DNA from: Sphingomonas sp. Leaf339
GTDB lineage: Bacteria > Pseudomonadota > Alphaproteobacteria > Sphingomonadales > Sphingomonadaceae
Direction of reading: 5' to 3'
DNA: 45,545 nt
Assembly: GCF_001426195.1 (NCBI RefSeq)
Contig: NZ_LMRS01000002.1
Span: 66,890-112,434 of the forward strand
Positions 8,274-16,981 of the stretch are shown in pieces. How positions within the stretch are numbered: position 1 is the first letter of the stretch; every line of letters begins with the position of its first letter. The position numbers and the translations under genes are program-made. Under the pieces are notes generated by a model. That model did not search any database and had not been told where the DNA came from. It saw only the letters and a list, made by a program, of their open reading frames with translations.

Positions 8274-9782
8274 ATGACAACGACGCGTCGCCGAACATTT
8301 CTCTCCATGCCGACCGGATGGAGGCTGGCCCAGTATGCCGCCTTGGCCGCCTGCGCGTACCCCGCCACCGTACTGGCACAGGTCGCGCCATCGGTCGTTG
8401 CGCCGCCGGTCATCACGCCCCCCGCCCCCATGGTGCAAGCGGTGACACCACTGCCGGTCGTCCTGCCGCAGTTGAGCGCCGCGCAGGCGACCCGGCTCGC
8501 CAGCCTGATCGCCAAGGATGCCGTCGCGCAAGGACTGGTGGACGTAGCGCCCATGGCGGAACTGGATAATGACCGGCTGGTCCGCGCCGCGCTCGACCAC
8601 GCTCATGCGGTTCACGCAGGGCGGCTGGCGGAAGCGGATTTCCAGCGGGACTGGGCGATGCGGCCGGTGGCTTATGACCCATTGCCGGCGTTTCGCGATG
8701 CGGTGGAGCGCGATCGCCTGTCCGCCTGGGTCGCGTCGCTGCCGCCGCCCTATGCCGGGTACGACACGCTGGTAACCGGCCTTGCCCGTTACCGGTCGAT
8801 CGCGGCAGAGGGCGGCTGGGCGCCGATCGCGGCCGATCCGGGTCTGGTGTTCGGCGCCAGCGGGTCACGCGTGACGGCACTGCGCAAGCGGATCGCGATC
8901 GAGGACCCGCAACTGACGGTGACCGGCGACCGGTTCGACACCGCGCTGCTTGAGGCGGTGCGCCGGGCGCAGCGTCGCTATGGCCTCAATCCAACGGGGA
9001 CGGTCGGCGCGCTGACGATCGCCGCGCTGAACACGCCGGTCGAGGCGCGCATCCGCCAGATCAAGGCGAACATGGAACGCTGGCGCTGGTTGCCAACCGA
9101 GCTGGAGCGGAACCGTGTGCAGGTGAATATCGCCGCGGCGGTGCTGACGCTGTTCGATGGTGATTCGCCTATCATGTCGATGAAGGCGGTGACCGGCCGC
9201 CCCGGTGACGAGACGCCGATGCTGGTGTCGCAAATCCACAGCATCGTGCTGAACCCGCCGTGGAACGTGCCGTCGTCGATCGCGACGCGTGAGTTGTGGC
9301 CGAAGGAAAAGGCCAATCCCGGCTATCTGGCGCGCAACGGCTTTCGCGTCATCGACAATGGCGATGGCAGCAGGCGATTGCAGCAATCCTCGGAACGTAG
9401 TGCGCTGGGCCGGTTCAAGTTCGATTTCGCCAATCCGTTTGCGGTGTACCTGCATGACACACCCGCCCAGGCCGGGTTCGCGCGGTTCGACCGGCTGGCG
9501 AGCCATGGCTGTGTCCGGCTGGAAAAGCCGGCCGAACTGGCGCACCAGTTGATGAGCACGACACCGGCTTGGCCCGCGGAATCGATCGACGCGACCGTCG
9601 CAGCGGGCAAGACGGTGCGCGCGCAGTTGGCCGCGCCCGTGGCGGTGTACCTGTTATACTGGACCGCGTTCGCCAATGCGGGCGGGCAGGTCAGCTTTCG
9701 CGACGACCCCTATCGCTGGGACGGAACGCTCGCGAGCAAGATCGAGGCGCGATCCGCGCATGAAGCGCTGGCCGCCCGCTGA
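8274..9782 (+). CDS. Murein L,D-transpeptidase (YkuD family) with peptidoglycan-binding domain
   Basis: The 502-residue exported enzyme would form 3-3 cross-links in peptidoglycan or attach proteins to it. I chose the ATG at 8274, giving MTTTRRRTFL and a basic n-region followed by a hydrophobic stretch ending VLA|Q near residue 36. The longer frame from 8190 would bury this signal and overlap the HIRAN gene. A peptidoglycan-binding-type helical domain (SRVTALRKR ... ALLEAVRRAQRRYGLNPTG) precedes a YcbB-like linker. The catalytic domain carries YLHDTP and the nucleophile motif SHGCVRL with Cys near residue 413. The overall layout matches YcbB/LdtD-type enzymes. A small lipoprotein gene follows after 9 bases and is probably cotranscribed. 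Confidence 0.93.
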   Translation: MTTTRRRTFLSMPTGWRLAQYAALAACAYPATVLAQVAPSVVAPPVITPPAPMVQAVTPLPVVLPQLSAAQATRLASLIAKDAVAQGLVDVAPMAELDNDRLVRAALDHAHAVHAGRLAEADFQRDWAMRPVAYDPLPAFRDAVERDRLSAWVASLPPPYAGYDTLVTGLARYRSIAAEGGWAPIAADPGLVFGASGSRVTALRKRIAIEDPQLTVTGDRFDTALLEAVRRAQRRYGLNPTGTVGALTIAALNTPVEARIRQIKANMERWRWLPTELERNRVQVNIAAAVLTLFDGDSPIMSMKAVTGRPGDETPMLVSQIHSIVLNPPWNVPSSIATRELWPKEKANPGYLARNGFRVIDNGDGSRRLQQSSERSALGRFKFDFANPFAVYLHDTPAQAGFARFDRLASHGCVRLEKPAELAHQLMSTTPAWPAESIDATVAAGKTVRAQLAAPVAVYLLYWTAFANAGGQVSFRDDPYRWDGTLASKIEARSAHEALAAR

Positions 9783-9791
9783 GGAAAGACG

Positions 9792-10145
9792 ATGATGAAC
9801 CGCAAGACCATCCTGACAATCGCGGCGGCCCTGTTGACCGTGACAACTACGGCCTGTTCGCGATCGTCGGACGACGATGTCGCGCCGGTTGAGAATTACA
9901 CCGGCGTCACCGATCTACCGGCGGAACAACCCACCGAAGCCGTGTCAGAGGCGTCCGCCCCGGAGCCGGCCCCCGCCAATATGGCGGACGCCAACATGAT
10001 GGCCGACGTACCACCGGAAGCCGCGCCGGCGCCCGACGAACAGATGATGGACGACGCCTCCGCCACCGGCATGACCGCTCGTGCGTCGCGTGATGCGCCG
10101 GTCGCCGACGACACCGGACCGGTCGAACAAGTGGAGAAGAAGTAG
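9792..10145 (+). CDS. Small putative lipoprotein, Ala/Pro/Asp/Met-rich
   Basis: The 117-residue product has a signal-peptide-like start (MMNRKTILTIAAALLTVTTTACS). TTAC acts as a weak lipobox because Thr rather than Leu is at -3, so lipidation is likely but not certain. The mature part is low-complexity, rich in Ala, Pro, Glu, Asp and Met with repeats such as MADANMMADV, and looks disordered. GAGGAAAG lies a few bases upstream. It directly follows the L,D-transpeptidase and may sit in the cell envelope with it. I recognise no known domain. Confidence 0.7.
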   Translation: MMNRKTILTIAAALLTVTTTACSRSSDDDVAPVENYTGVTDLPAEQPTEAVSEASAPEPAPANMADANMMADVPPEAAPAPDEQMMDDASATGMTARASRDAPVADDTGPVEQVEKK

Positions 10146-10170
10146 GCGCGACCGCCCTCTTACTTCCTTT
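10139..10170 (+). terminator. Possible terminator after the small lipoprotein gene
   Basis: GAAGTA (10139-10144) and TACTTC (10161-10166) enclose a second GGCG/CGCC stem and are followed by the pyrimidine-rich CTTTCTTC. The structure overlaps the lipoprotein stop codon. The 4-base bulge makes the fold imperfect, so confidence is modest. Confidence 0.4.
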
Positions 10171-10229
10171 CTTCGATGTTCGAAACGACACCGCGTCTTG
10201 TCGTTGCGCGGCGATATCCCTACCCCTCT

Positions 10230-10251
10230 CGGTAATACCATTCTGATACCG
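10230..10251. promoter_or_regulatory. Palindromic operator candidate just upstream of the GH84 gene
   Basis: CGGTA (10230-10234) and TACCG (10247-10251) form a dyad. Inside it GGTA-A-TACC (10231-10239) is itself a palindrome, and ATACC is repeated 11 bases apart. Half-sites of the GGTA/TACC kind are typical of GntR-family repressors, which often control N-acetylglucosamine genes. The dyad touches the ribosome site GGAG at 10251-10254, so a bound protein would block expression of the hexosaminidase gene. The GntR link is inference. Confidence 0.4.
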
Positions 10252-10261
10252 GAGATCGGCC

Positions 10262-12241
10262 ATGAAGCAACGCCATTCCCTGTCGGGGGCCGACCTGTTC
10301 TCGATGACGATGCTGGGTCTGACCGCGATTGCGTCGAATCCGGCAATGGCCGAACCGGTCACGCGGCCGGCCATTTTCCCGGGCCCGGTTTCAGTTGTCC
10401 TCGGCGGCGATGCCATCACGCTTGGCCGGTCGGTCGTGTTAATCGCGGCGCCGGGGACGGATGCGGAGACGCTGGCTCAGGTTCGACGCATTCTTGGGAT
10501 GGCTGGAGTCGAGCGGATCGATGTCGCATCGCGTCTGCCCGCAAAACTGGACCGGCCGCATATCGTGATCGGCACCGGCGACGCACGGATCGTCCGCGAT
10601 GCGCTGACCCGCAGCAAGGCGCCGCAAGATGGGCACCGGGAGGGCTATACCCTCGCCACGGTTGCGGCGGGTGCGGGCAGCCTCGTCACGCTGGCCGGGC
10701 ATGATGCCGATGGCCTGTTCCATGCCGTGCAGACGCTGCGCCAGTTGGCCGAGCACACCGCGATTCCGGCGCTGGTCATTCAGGATCATCCCGCGATGGC
10801 CATGCGCGGCACGATCGAGGGGTTCTATGGCGCGCCGTGGTCGATGGCGGATCGCGCGAAGCATCTGGATTTCCTCGCCAGGACCAAGGCCAATACGTAT
10901 ATCTACAGCCCCAAGGACGATCCTTATGCGCGCGATCGCTGGCGCGAGGCGTATCCTGCCGCGACGCTGACCGCGCTGGGCGCGCTGGCAGCGACGGCGA
11001 AGCGAAACCATGTCGATTTTGTCTATGCGATCTCGCCAGGGCCATCGGTTTGCTTCTCCGATCCGGCCGATGCGCAGGCGCTGATGCGCAAGTTCGATGC
11101 GATGCGCGCGCTCGGCATCCGCAGCTTCTATGTCGCGCTCGACGATATCGAATACACCAAGTGGAATTGCGAGCGCGACAAGACGACCTTCGGCGCATCG
11201 GGCGCGGAGGCCGCCGGGATCGCGCAATCCTATCTGCTGAACATCGTACAGGCCGATCTCGTCGCCCGGCACGACGCGTCGTCCGCGCTCATCATGGTGC
11301 CGACCGAATATTACGACGCGAAGGAAAGCCCCTACAAGGCCGCGTTGCGCAAGCATCTCGACCCCCGGATCGTCGTGCAATGGACCGGCACCGACGTCGT
11401 GCCACCGGCCATCTCGGTGCCGGATGCACGCGCGGCGACCAAGGCGTTCGGTCGCAAGACATTGTTGTGGGACAATTATCCGGTCAACGATTACGCGACC
11501 TCGACCGGGCGACTGTTGATGGCCCCCTATGCACGGCGGGAGGCAGGACTGTCTGCCGAACTGGCCGGCATCGTGTCGAACCCGATGAATCAGGAAGCGC
11601 CTAGCCGTGTCGCGGTGATGGGCGTGACGGCGTTCGCCTGGAACGACAAGGATTACGACGCCGACCTGACCTGGCATGCCGCCGCGCGCGATCTGGCGTG
11701 GGGCGACGAACGGGTGACGGCGGCGTTGCTGACATTCTTCGATACGCAGCATCTGGCACCGACCTTTGGCAGCCAGCCATGGCAGGAACAGGCGCCTCGG
11801 CTGAAGGCAACGCTGGACCAGGTTCGCGAGGCCATTGCCGAAGGTGACGACAAGGCGCGTGGCGAGGGGATCGCCGAGCTGACCCGCACCGCCGATGCAT
11901 TCACGGCGGCGCCCGACATCATCCGGGCGGGCGTGGCGGATGCAGGGTTCGCCGAACAGGCCCGCCCATGGCTTGATGCGATGCAGCGCTGGGGCCGGGC
12001 GTTGCAATTGACCGCCGCCGGGCTTGCCGCCGCCGATCAGGGCAGTGCTGCGGCGCCGCGATTCTTCGCGGATGCGTCGAGGCTCGCTGCCGAGGCCGCC
12101 GCAATCCGGTCGATCCCCGGCGCGACGCGCTTCGATGGGCCGATCAAGATCGCCGACGGCGTGCTCGACCGGTTCGTCGCCGATGCGCCGACGCTGATCG
12201 CGGTCAGCGCACCGACGACGGGTCCGACGCCCGCACCGTGA
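10262..12241 (+). CDS. Exported beta-N-acetylglucosaminidase, GH84 family
   Basis: The 659-residue enzyme should cleave beta-linked GlcNAc by substrate-assisted catalysis. A signal peptide ends near AMA|E (residue 30). Residues about 40-175 form the GH20b-like N-terminal domain common to GH84 proteins. The catalytic barrel starts MRGTIEGFYGAPWS (181-194), with YSPKDDPY (215-222) and the adjacent catalytic Asp pair Asp294-Asp295 in YVALDDIEY, equivalent to the two Asp residues of bacterial O-GlcNAcase homologues. Later motifs QWTGTDVV and WDNYPVNDY also fit. The C-terminal part is helical. The gene is convergent with the GH20 gene and their ends overlap by 38 bases. Family assignment is firm; substrates could be chitin fragments, glycoproteins or peptidoglycan pieces. 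Confidence 0.93.
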   Translation: MKQRHSLSGADLFSMTMLGLTAIASNPAMAEPVTRPAIFPGPVSVVLGGDAITLGRSVVLIAAPGTDAETLAQVRRILGMAGVERIDVASRLPAKLDRPHIVIGTGDARIVRDALTRSKAPQDGHREGYTLATVAAGAGSLVTLAGHDADGLFHAVQTLRQLAEHTAIPALVIQDHPAMAMRGTIEGFYGAPWSMADRAKHLDFLARTKANTYIYSPKDDPYARDRWREAYPAATLTALGALAATAKRNHVDFVYAISPGPSVCFSDPADAQALMRKFDAMRALGIRSFYVALDDIEYTKWNCERDKTTFGASGAEAAGIAQSYLLNIVQADLVARHDASSALIMVPTEYYDAKESPYKAALRKHLDPRIVVQWTGTDVVPPAISVPDARAATKAFGRKTLLWDNYPVNDYATSTGRLLMAPYARREAGLSAELAGIVSNPMNQEAPSRVAVMGVTAFAWNDKDYDADLTWHAAARDLAWGDERVTAALLTFFDTQHLAPTFGSQPWQEQAPRLKATLDQVREAIAEGDDKARGEGIAELTRTADAFTAAPDIIRAGVADAGFAEQARPWLDAMQRWGRALQLTAAGLAAADQGSAAAPRFFADASRLAAEAAAIRSIPGATRFDGPIKIADGVLDRFVADAPTLIAVSAPTTGPTPAP

Positions 12242-14759
12242 CGGTCCGGCTGGCGCGGCGGCCATCGGGGGTACGGGTGCGCAGCTCTATCGTCCCCGTT
12301 GCCGCGACCGGGCCGGCATAACGCTGCCATGCGCCGCCGACCGACCGGTATTCGATCGGCGTGCCCGGAAATTCGCTGTTCGCTTCCAGCCGCCCAGCCG
12401 TGATGCGCGCGCCCGGCGGCGCCAAACGATAGGCCACGCCGGCCTTGTCCAGCGTGCGTAGCTGCACGCCCACCCGGCCGGCGAAATCGCGCCATCCCGT
12501 CAACAGCGCCGCCCGATCTACGCGTCGATCGCCCAGCGCATAGGATTGGCCCGCGACATAGGATGGCTCCCACTCCTCGCGCGCCCAGCCGCGTTCGGCA
12601 AGAGCGAGCAGGCGGGGGAACAGCATGTAATCGACCTGATCGTCACGACGCACGGTTTCGCTCCACAATTGCGCCTGGAGGCCGATGATCGACCGGCCGG
12701 GATCGATTGGCACCGTATCGGGGACCGGCGTCGGCCGCGCGAAATTATCGGGGATCAGCGCGCCGTTGGCGGGCAGGTTGCCGGGCATGAAACCGAACGC
12801 CTGAAACGCATCGATCCCGCGCGTCGCCCAGTCATAACCGGTTTCGTCCGGGTCGGCGGCATAGGGCATGTCGAAATAGCCGGCATCGGGGATCGACAGC
12901 ACGACCTGCCAGCCGCGATTGGCCTGCCCGTGCGCCTCGGCGACGCCACCGGTGTGCAGGCCGCCCCAGATATTGGTCTGGACGTTGGCGGGCATATGCG
13001 CGGGATCGGTGTGGCCCATGCCATCGCTCCACCCGGCCACGCGGATGCCCCGCTTCGCCAGATCGCCGGCGACCCGTTCGATGAATAATGCGCCGAGCTT
13101 TCCGACGGGGAGATTCTTTTGCGCCAGCATCGCCTTGCACACCGGCGATCCGGTCCACGCCCCGGCGGTTTCGTCGGCGCCGATGTGATAGGTCGTCAAC
13201 GGCGCACCGGCCGCCCGGTGCAGCGCCGCGACCCCGTCGATGACGGTGTCGAGGAAACGATAGGTGCTGTCGAGACAGACGTTCAGCGTATTGTCGTCGT
13301 AATTCTGGATGCTGAGATAGCGCGTCGTATCCGCCGGATCGACCAGCCGGTATCGCTCCGCTCCGGCCCGATCGCCTGCCTTCATCAGGCGATCGTAGCG
13401 GACCTCCATCGACCGGATTGCCGCGCGCGAATGGCCGGGCATGTCGAACGACGGGATCACCACGATCTGCCGCGACTTCGCCGCGCGCAGGATATCGATG
13501 TAATCGCGCGCGGTCAGATAGCCGTTGGTCGGCGCGGTGCGGGCGGGGTTGGCGCCAAGCTGCGGCGATAGGCACGTCGCCTCGGTCAGGTCGGCACAGC
13601 GATAACCGCCGATTTCGGTTAGTTCGGGCAGGCCGGTGATTTCCAGCCGCCAGCCCTCGTCATCGCCCAGATGGAGGTGCAGCCGGTTGAGTTTATAGGC
13701 CGCCATTTGGTCGATCAGCTTCAGCAGTTCCGCCTTGCTGTGGAAATTGCGCGCGACATCGACCAGCAGGCCGCGAAAGCCGAAGCGGGGCGCGTCCTCC
13801 ACGATAAGTGGCCGCAGCGTCGTCCCCTCCGCCGCGATCTGTTGCGCCAGCGATCGCAGCGCGTGTGATGCGCCCGCCGCGTCCGCCGCGTCTATCGCGA
13901 TCGCGCCGTCGCCGATCATCAGCCGATAGCCTTCCGCCGCCAGCCCCGACCGTCGCCGGATCGTGAGCGGCACCCGCCCCTGCCCCGGCGGCAGGGTGGC
14001 GAGCGCGGCGGCGATATCGTCGCGGGCGATCTCGGAGGTCGTGACGCGCAGCCCACCCGCCAGATCGACCGGCGGCCCCACCGGGCGCGAGGCGCGCATC
14101 GGCGTCGGCAGGATTGCGACATCGACCGGCGTCGCGGCACCGCGCGCGGCATAGAGCGCGAACGCTCGTTCCGGCGTGCGCCACACGGTCCTGTCCTCGG
14201 CCGTGCCACCGGCCAGCGCGGCTTCGTCGGTCATCGGCGCGACGAACGGCAGCTTCTCCCGTCCGGTATCGGGATCGGTACCCGGCCGCGTCGCGGCGAT
14301 GACGCGCGGGGCAAGGCCGGGCGCGACCAGCATCGCGTTCGGCATGGCATGATTGCGCGAGAAATACGCACCTACGCCCGTTACCTTGACGTGGTAGACC
14401 TGTCCCCCCCGCAGAGTTTGCCCCGGTTTCAGCGCCAGTGCGTTGACGTCGCCTTTGACCTGACGCCCGTCGAACACGTCGCTCGACACGGCGAGGACGC
14501 GATTGACGAAGCCGTAGCGGATTTCGATCGGCGCGTTGATCGGGGCGTCGGCCGGCACGGTGATGGCGATGTCAGAGTCGAAACACCGCGCGGCGCCGGC
14601 CGGGCAGGCGGCCGGACGATTGGCGACGATCGTGAATCGGTAGCCGATCGTCGCGGCCAGACGGTCGAGCCGGGCCTGCGTCATCGCGGGCGAGGCTGGC
14701 TGCTGACCCGTAGCGCCGCCGGCGATCAAGGCCAGCGGGGCGGCCCAATATTTCTTCAT
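12204..14759 (-). CDS. Exported beta-N-acetylhexosaminidase, GH20 family
   Basis: The 851-residue product hydrolyses terminal beta-linked GlcNAc/GalNAc. I start at the ATG complementing 14757-14759 (MKKYWAAPLALIAGG), which gives a clean signal peptide; an in-frame ATG nine bases upstream is an alternative, and longer versions would hide the signal. Domains in order: a chitobiase-type carbohydrate-binding domain (about 30-170), a GH20b domain (about 215-320), the catalytic barrel opening FRGLLVDVARNFHS, the catalytic pair Asp529-Glu530 in YHIGADETAG, and a C-terminal immunoglobulin-like CHB_HEX_C domain (about 775-851). All expected catalytic residues are present. Together with the convergent GH84 enzyme it suggests stepwise trimming of N-acetylhexosamine oligosaccharides in the periplasm or outside. 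Confidence 0.94.
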   Translation of the reverse strand: MKKYWAAPLALIAGGATGQQPASPAMTQARLDRLAATIGYRFTIVANRPAACPAGAARCFDSDIAITVPADAPINAPIEIRYGFVNRVLAVSSDVFDGRQVKGDVNALALKPGQTLRGGQVYHVKVTGVGAYFSRNHAMPNAMLVAPGLAPRVIAATRPGTDPDTGREKLPFVAPMTDEAALAGGTAEDRTVWRTPERAFALYAARGAATPVDVAILPTPMRASRPVGPPVDLAGGLRVTTSEIARDDIAAALATLPPGQGRVPLTIRRRSGLAAEGYRLMIGDGAIAIDAADAAGASHALRSLAQQIAAEGTTLRPLIVEDAPRFGFRGLLVDVARNFHSKAELLKLIDQMAAYKLNRLHLHLGDDEGWRLEITGLPELTEIGGYRCADLTEATCLSPQLGANPARTAPTNGYLTARDYIDILRAAKSRQIVVIPSFDMPGHSRAAIRSMEVRYDRLMKAGDRAGAERYRLVDPADTTRYLSIQNYDDNTLNVCLDSTYRFLDTVIDGVAALHRAAGAPLTTYHIGADETAGAWTGSPVCKAMLAQKNLPVGKLGALFIERVAGDLAKRGIRVAGWSDGMGHTDPAHMPANVQTNIWGGLHTGGVAEAHGQANRGWQVVLSIPDAGYFDMPYAADPDETGYDWATRGIDAFQAFGFMPGNLPANGALIPDNFARPTPVPDTVPIDPGRSIIGLQAQLWSETVRRDDQVDYMLFPRLLALAERGWAREEWEPSYVAGQSYALGDRRVDRAALLTGWRDFAGRVGVQLRTLDKAGVAYRLAPPGARITAGRLEANSEFPGTPIEYRSVGGAWQRYAGPVAATGTIELRTRTPDGRRASRTVTVRASDPSSVR

Positions 14760-14798
14760 GCCGCGCATCCTGTACCCGATCTCGCCACCCGACAACCG

Positions 14799-14848
14799 GA
14801 CGATGGCGGACCATTCGATAACCAATCCGCTTTCGCAATGCCATCGTC
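14799..14848. repeat. 9-bp inverted repeat between GH20 and photolyase genes
   Basis: GACGATGGC (14799-14807) and GCCATCGTC (14840-14848) are perfect complements 32 bases apart, in the 156-base divergent promoter region. An inner GCGGA/TCCGC pair lies between them. It may be a regulatory dyad or chance; no further support is visible. Confidence 0.3.
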
Positions 14849-14915
14849 GGGGGCTTCGGTACGTGGCGGATGCTGACCCGGTGGATCGACAGTACAACTG
14901 GGTGGTTGAGCGCCC

Positions 14916-16403
14916 ATGTCCCATCCCCTGCCTGCCGCGCTGTCATCCTGGTCCGAAGCTCCGCGTGTTCGGCCGATCAACGATGCCACCGTTCGGCCGG
15001 AGGGCCGGTATGTACTGTGCTGGCTCCAACAGGCGCTCCGGGCGCGCGACAATCCGGTGATCGATGCGGCGATCCGGCTGGCCAACGATCTGGGCCTGCC
15101 GGTGCTGGTTTATCATGGCCTGCGCGAGGATTACCCCTACGCGTCCGACCGTTTTCATCGCTTCATTCTGGGAGCGAGCAGTGATCTGGCACACGAATGC
15201 CGGGAACGGGGCATCGCGTGCGTCCAGCATGTCGACCGGGCGGATCGGCGCGAAAAGGGCCTCGTTTATCGGCTCGCGGCCGACAGCGCGGCGGTGATGG
15301 TCGAGGATCAGCCGACCTTCGTCGCGCGCTGGCAATCGGAACGGGTAGCGGGGAAAATCGATCGTGCGGCGCTGGCGGTCAATGCAGCCTGCCTGGTGCC
15401 GCCGGCCATATTGGGTGACGATATCGGATCGACCACGGCGTTCCGGCGGCGGCATCAGCCGTTGCGCCGCGATTGGCTCTTGGCGGAGGATTTGAAGCCG
15501 ATGGTCGCCGCGTATGATGGGCCCTTGCCCTTCATATCCGACCGTCTCGACGCCTGTTCCGACGCCGATCTCGATCGTTTCGTCGCGTCGGCGGCGATCG
15601 ACCATGCGTTGCCGCTGAGCCCGATGCTTCCTGCCGGTCGCGAGGGTGCATTGGTGATGTTGGAGCGGATGATGGACGAGGTGTTGCCTACCTATGCCAC
15701 CACCCGCAACGATGCGACTCAGACGATCGGCGCCAGCATGCTGTCGCCCTATTTGCATTTCGGGGTGATCGGCCCGCGCGAAGTGATGGCGGCGGTAGAG
15801 GCGGCGATCGCCCCAGTCGCCGGCAAGGAGAAGTTCGCGGACGAACTGCTGACATGGCGCGAGTGGTTTCATTATCAGGCGCGCGCCCTGCCCGCCCCCG
15901 AACGATATGACCGCATTAGCGAATGGGCGCGCGAGACGCTCGCCGCGCATGCCGGCGATCCGCGCCCGGAGGTCGAGACGCTGGATACCCTGCTCCATGG
16001 CGAAACCCGTGACGAAACGTGGAACGCGTGCCAGCGCCAGTTCCTGATCGAAGGCTGGATGCACAACAATCTGCGCATGTACTGGGCCAAGCGTATCATC
16101 GCGATGACGCCCGATCCGGAAACCGCGTGGGCGACCGCCTGTTACCTCAACGACCGCCTTAGCCTCGATGGCCGCGATCCATCGACCTATGGCAATATCG
16201 CCGCCTCGTTCGGCGGCGGCGCGCCCGGGCGCGACGGGTCGGCGGTTTATGGCAAGGTGCCGACCCGGTCCGATGGATCGACCCGCCATCGACCCGATGG
16301 ACCAGCATGGCTCGCCGCCGCGGCGACGCGACCGCGCCCTACGCTGGCGGTGCCGGACAAACTGCCGACGACGCTTTACCTGTATGGCGAGCCATTGATC
16401 TGA
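14916..16403 (+). CDS. Deoxyribodipyrimidine photolyase, class II-like
   Basis: The 495-residue flavoprotein should repair UV-made cyclobutane pyrimidine dimers using blue light. The N-terminal alpha/beta domain runs from about residue 30 (RYVLCWLQQALRARDNPVID), which is the class II style of opening. The C-terminal FAD-binding helical domain contains SPYLHFGVI, LTWREWFHYQA, QFLIEGWMHNNLRMYWAKRI and CYLNDRLSLDGRDPSTYGNIA, all close to the class II signature (WNRAQR..., GRMHGYLRMYWAKKI, YLNDRYELDGRDPN). The start ATG has only a weak GGTGG upstream. It is divergent from the GH20 gene and convergent with the DUF4337 gene. The LOV kinase 20 kb away suggests a light-exposed lifestyle. Confidence 0.9.
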   Translation: MSHPLPAALSSWSEAPRVRPINDATVRPEGRYVLCWLQQALRARDNPVIDAAIRLANDLGLPVLVYHGLREDYPYASDRFHRFILGASSDLAHECRERGIACVQHVDRADRREKGLVYRLAADSAAVMVEDQPTFVARWQSERVAGKIDRAALAVNAACLVPPAILGDDIGSTTAFRRRHQPLRRDWLLAEDLKPMVAAYDGPLPFISDRLDACSDADLDRFVASAAIDHALPLSPMLPAGREGALVMLERMMDEVLPTYATTRNDATQTIGASMLSPYLHFGVIGPREVMAAVEAAIAPVAGKEKFADELLTWREWFHYQARALPAPERYDRISEWARETLAAHAGDPRPEVETLDTLLHGETRDETWNACQRQFLIEGWMHNNLRMYWAKRIIAMTPDPETAWATACYLNDRLSLDGRDPSTYGNIAASFGGGAPGRDGSAVYGKVPTRSDGSTRHRPDGPAWLAAAATRPRPTLAVPDKLPTTLYLYGEPLI

Positions 16404-16410
16404 TCGGCCG

Positions 16411-16974
16411 CTAGAACCACGCGATCACACTCAGTGCGACACCAATCGCCGCGCATCCGCCGGCACCCCATAACAACCACCGGCGCCGCGTCAGCGCGCT
16501 GATCGAGGCCAGCGCGATTCCGACCTGGACGAAGGTCATCGCGATCGACAGTTTGACGTGGGGGCGCAGTGCGTCCCGCGATTCGCTGTCCGCCTGTTCG
16601 GAACGACGGTCAAAGTCCTCCGCCGTCGTCCGAAGCGCCCGTGCCCGCGTCGCATAAGTCGCGGCGGCCGCCGCATCATCGGCGGTCGGCATCGGCGCGA
16701 GTCGCGCAACGGCGTCGGCCAGATGGCGCTTCATGTCCTCCGCCTGATAATAGGACCAGTTGTCGGATGCGCGCGCCTTCATCAGCACCGCCTCATTCTT
16801 GTAGTAGAGCGCATCGTTCTGGGTATGCCCGCCCAGGAAACTGATGATCGCACCGAGCGTGGCAAGGACAGCGGAGAACAGCGCGATCTTTTGGCCGAGC
16901 GGTTCGCCATGCGCCGACCGTTCCTCGATCTCGTCGTCGTGCCGGCCACGGACCTCATACTCGTCTTCGGGCAT
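16411..16974 (-). CDS. DUF4337-type membrane protein
   Basis: The 187-residue product has a charged N-terminal tail, one membrane segment (IALFSAVLATLGAIISFLGG, residues about 29-48), a soluble helical part with NDALYYKNEAVLMKARASDNWSYYQ (only key residues Y57, W72, Y75 matter), and two C-terminal membrane segments. The ASDNWSYYQAEDMKRHL motif and topology match DUF4337, a family without known function. It lies 7 bases downstream of the GH130-like gene and is probably the last gene of the SDR-GH130-DUF4337 transcript. Confidence 0.8.
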   Translation of the reverse strand: MPEDEYEVRGRHDDEIEERSAHGEPLGQKIALFSAVLATLGAIISFLGGHTQNDALYYKNEAVLMKARASDNWSYYQAEDMKRHLADAVARLAPMPTADDAAAAATYATRARALRTTAEDFDRRSEQADSESRDALRPHVKLSIAMTFVQVGIALASISALTRRRWLLWGAGGCAAIGVALSVIAWF

Positions 16975-16981
16975 GGCCGAC

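Noticed and set aside
10439..12265. 608-codon minus-strand frame opposite GH84
   Set aside because: The plus strand encodes an unmistakable GH84 enzyme; the reverse frame is low-complexity Arg-rich sequence.
14943..16289. 448-codon minus-strand frame opposite the photolyase
   Set aside because: It is a reverse shadow of the photolyase reading frame without domain motifs.
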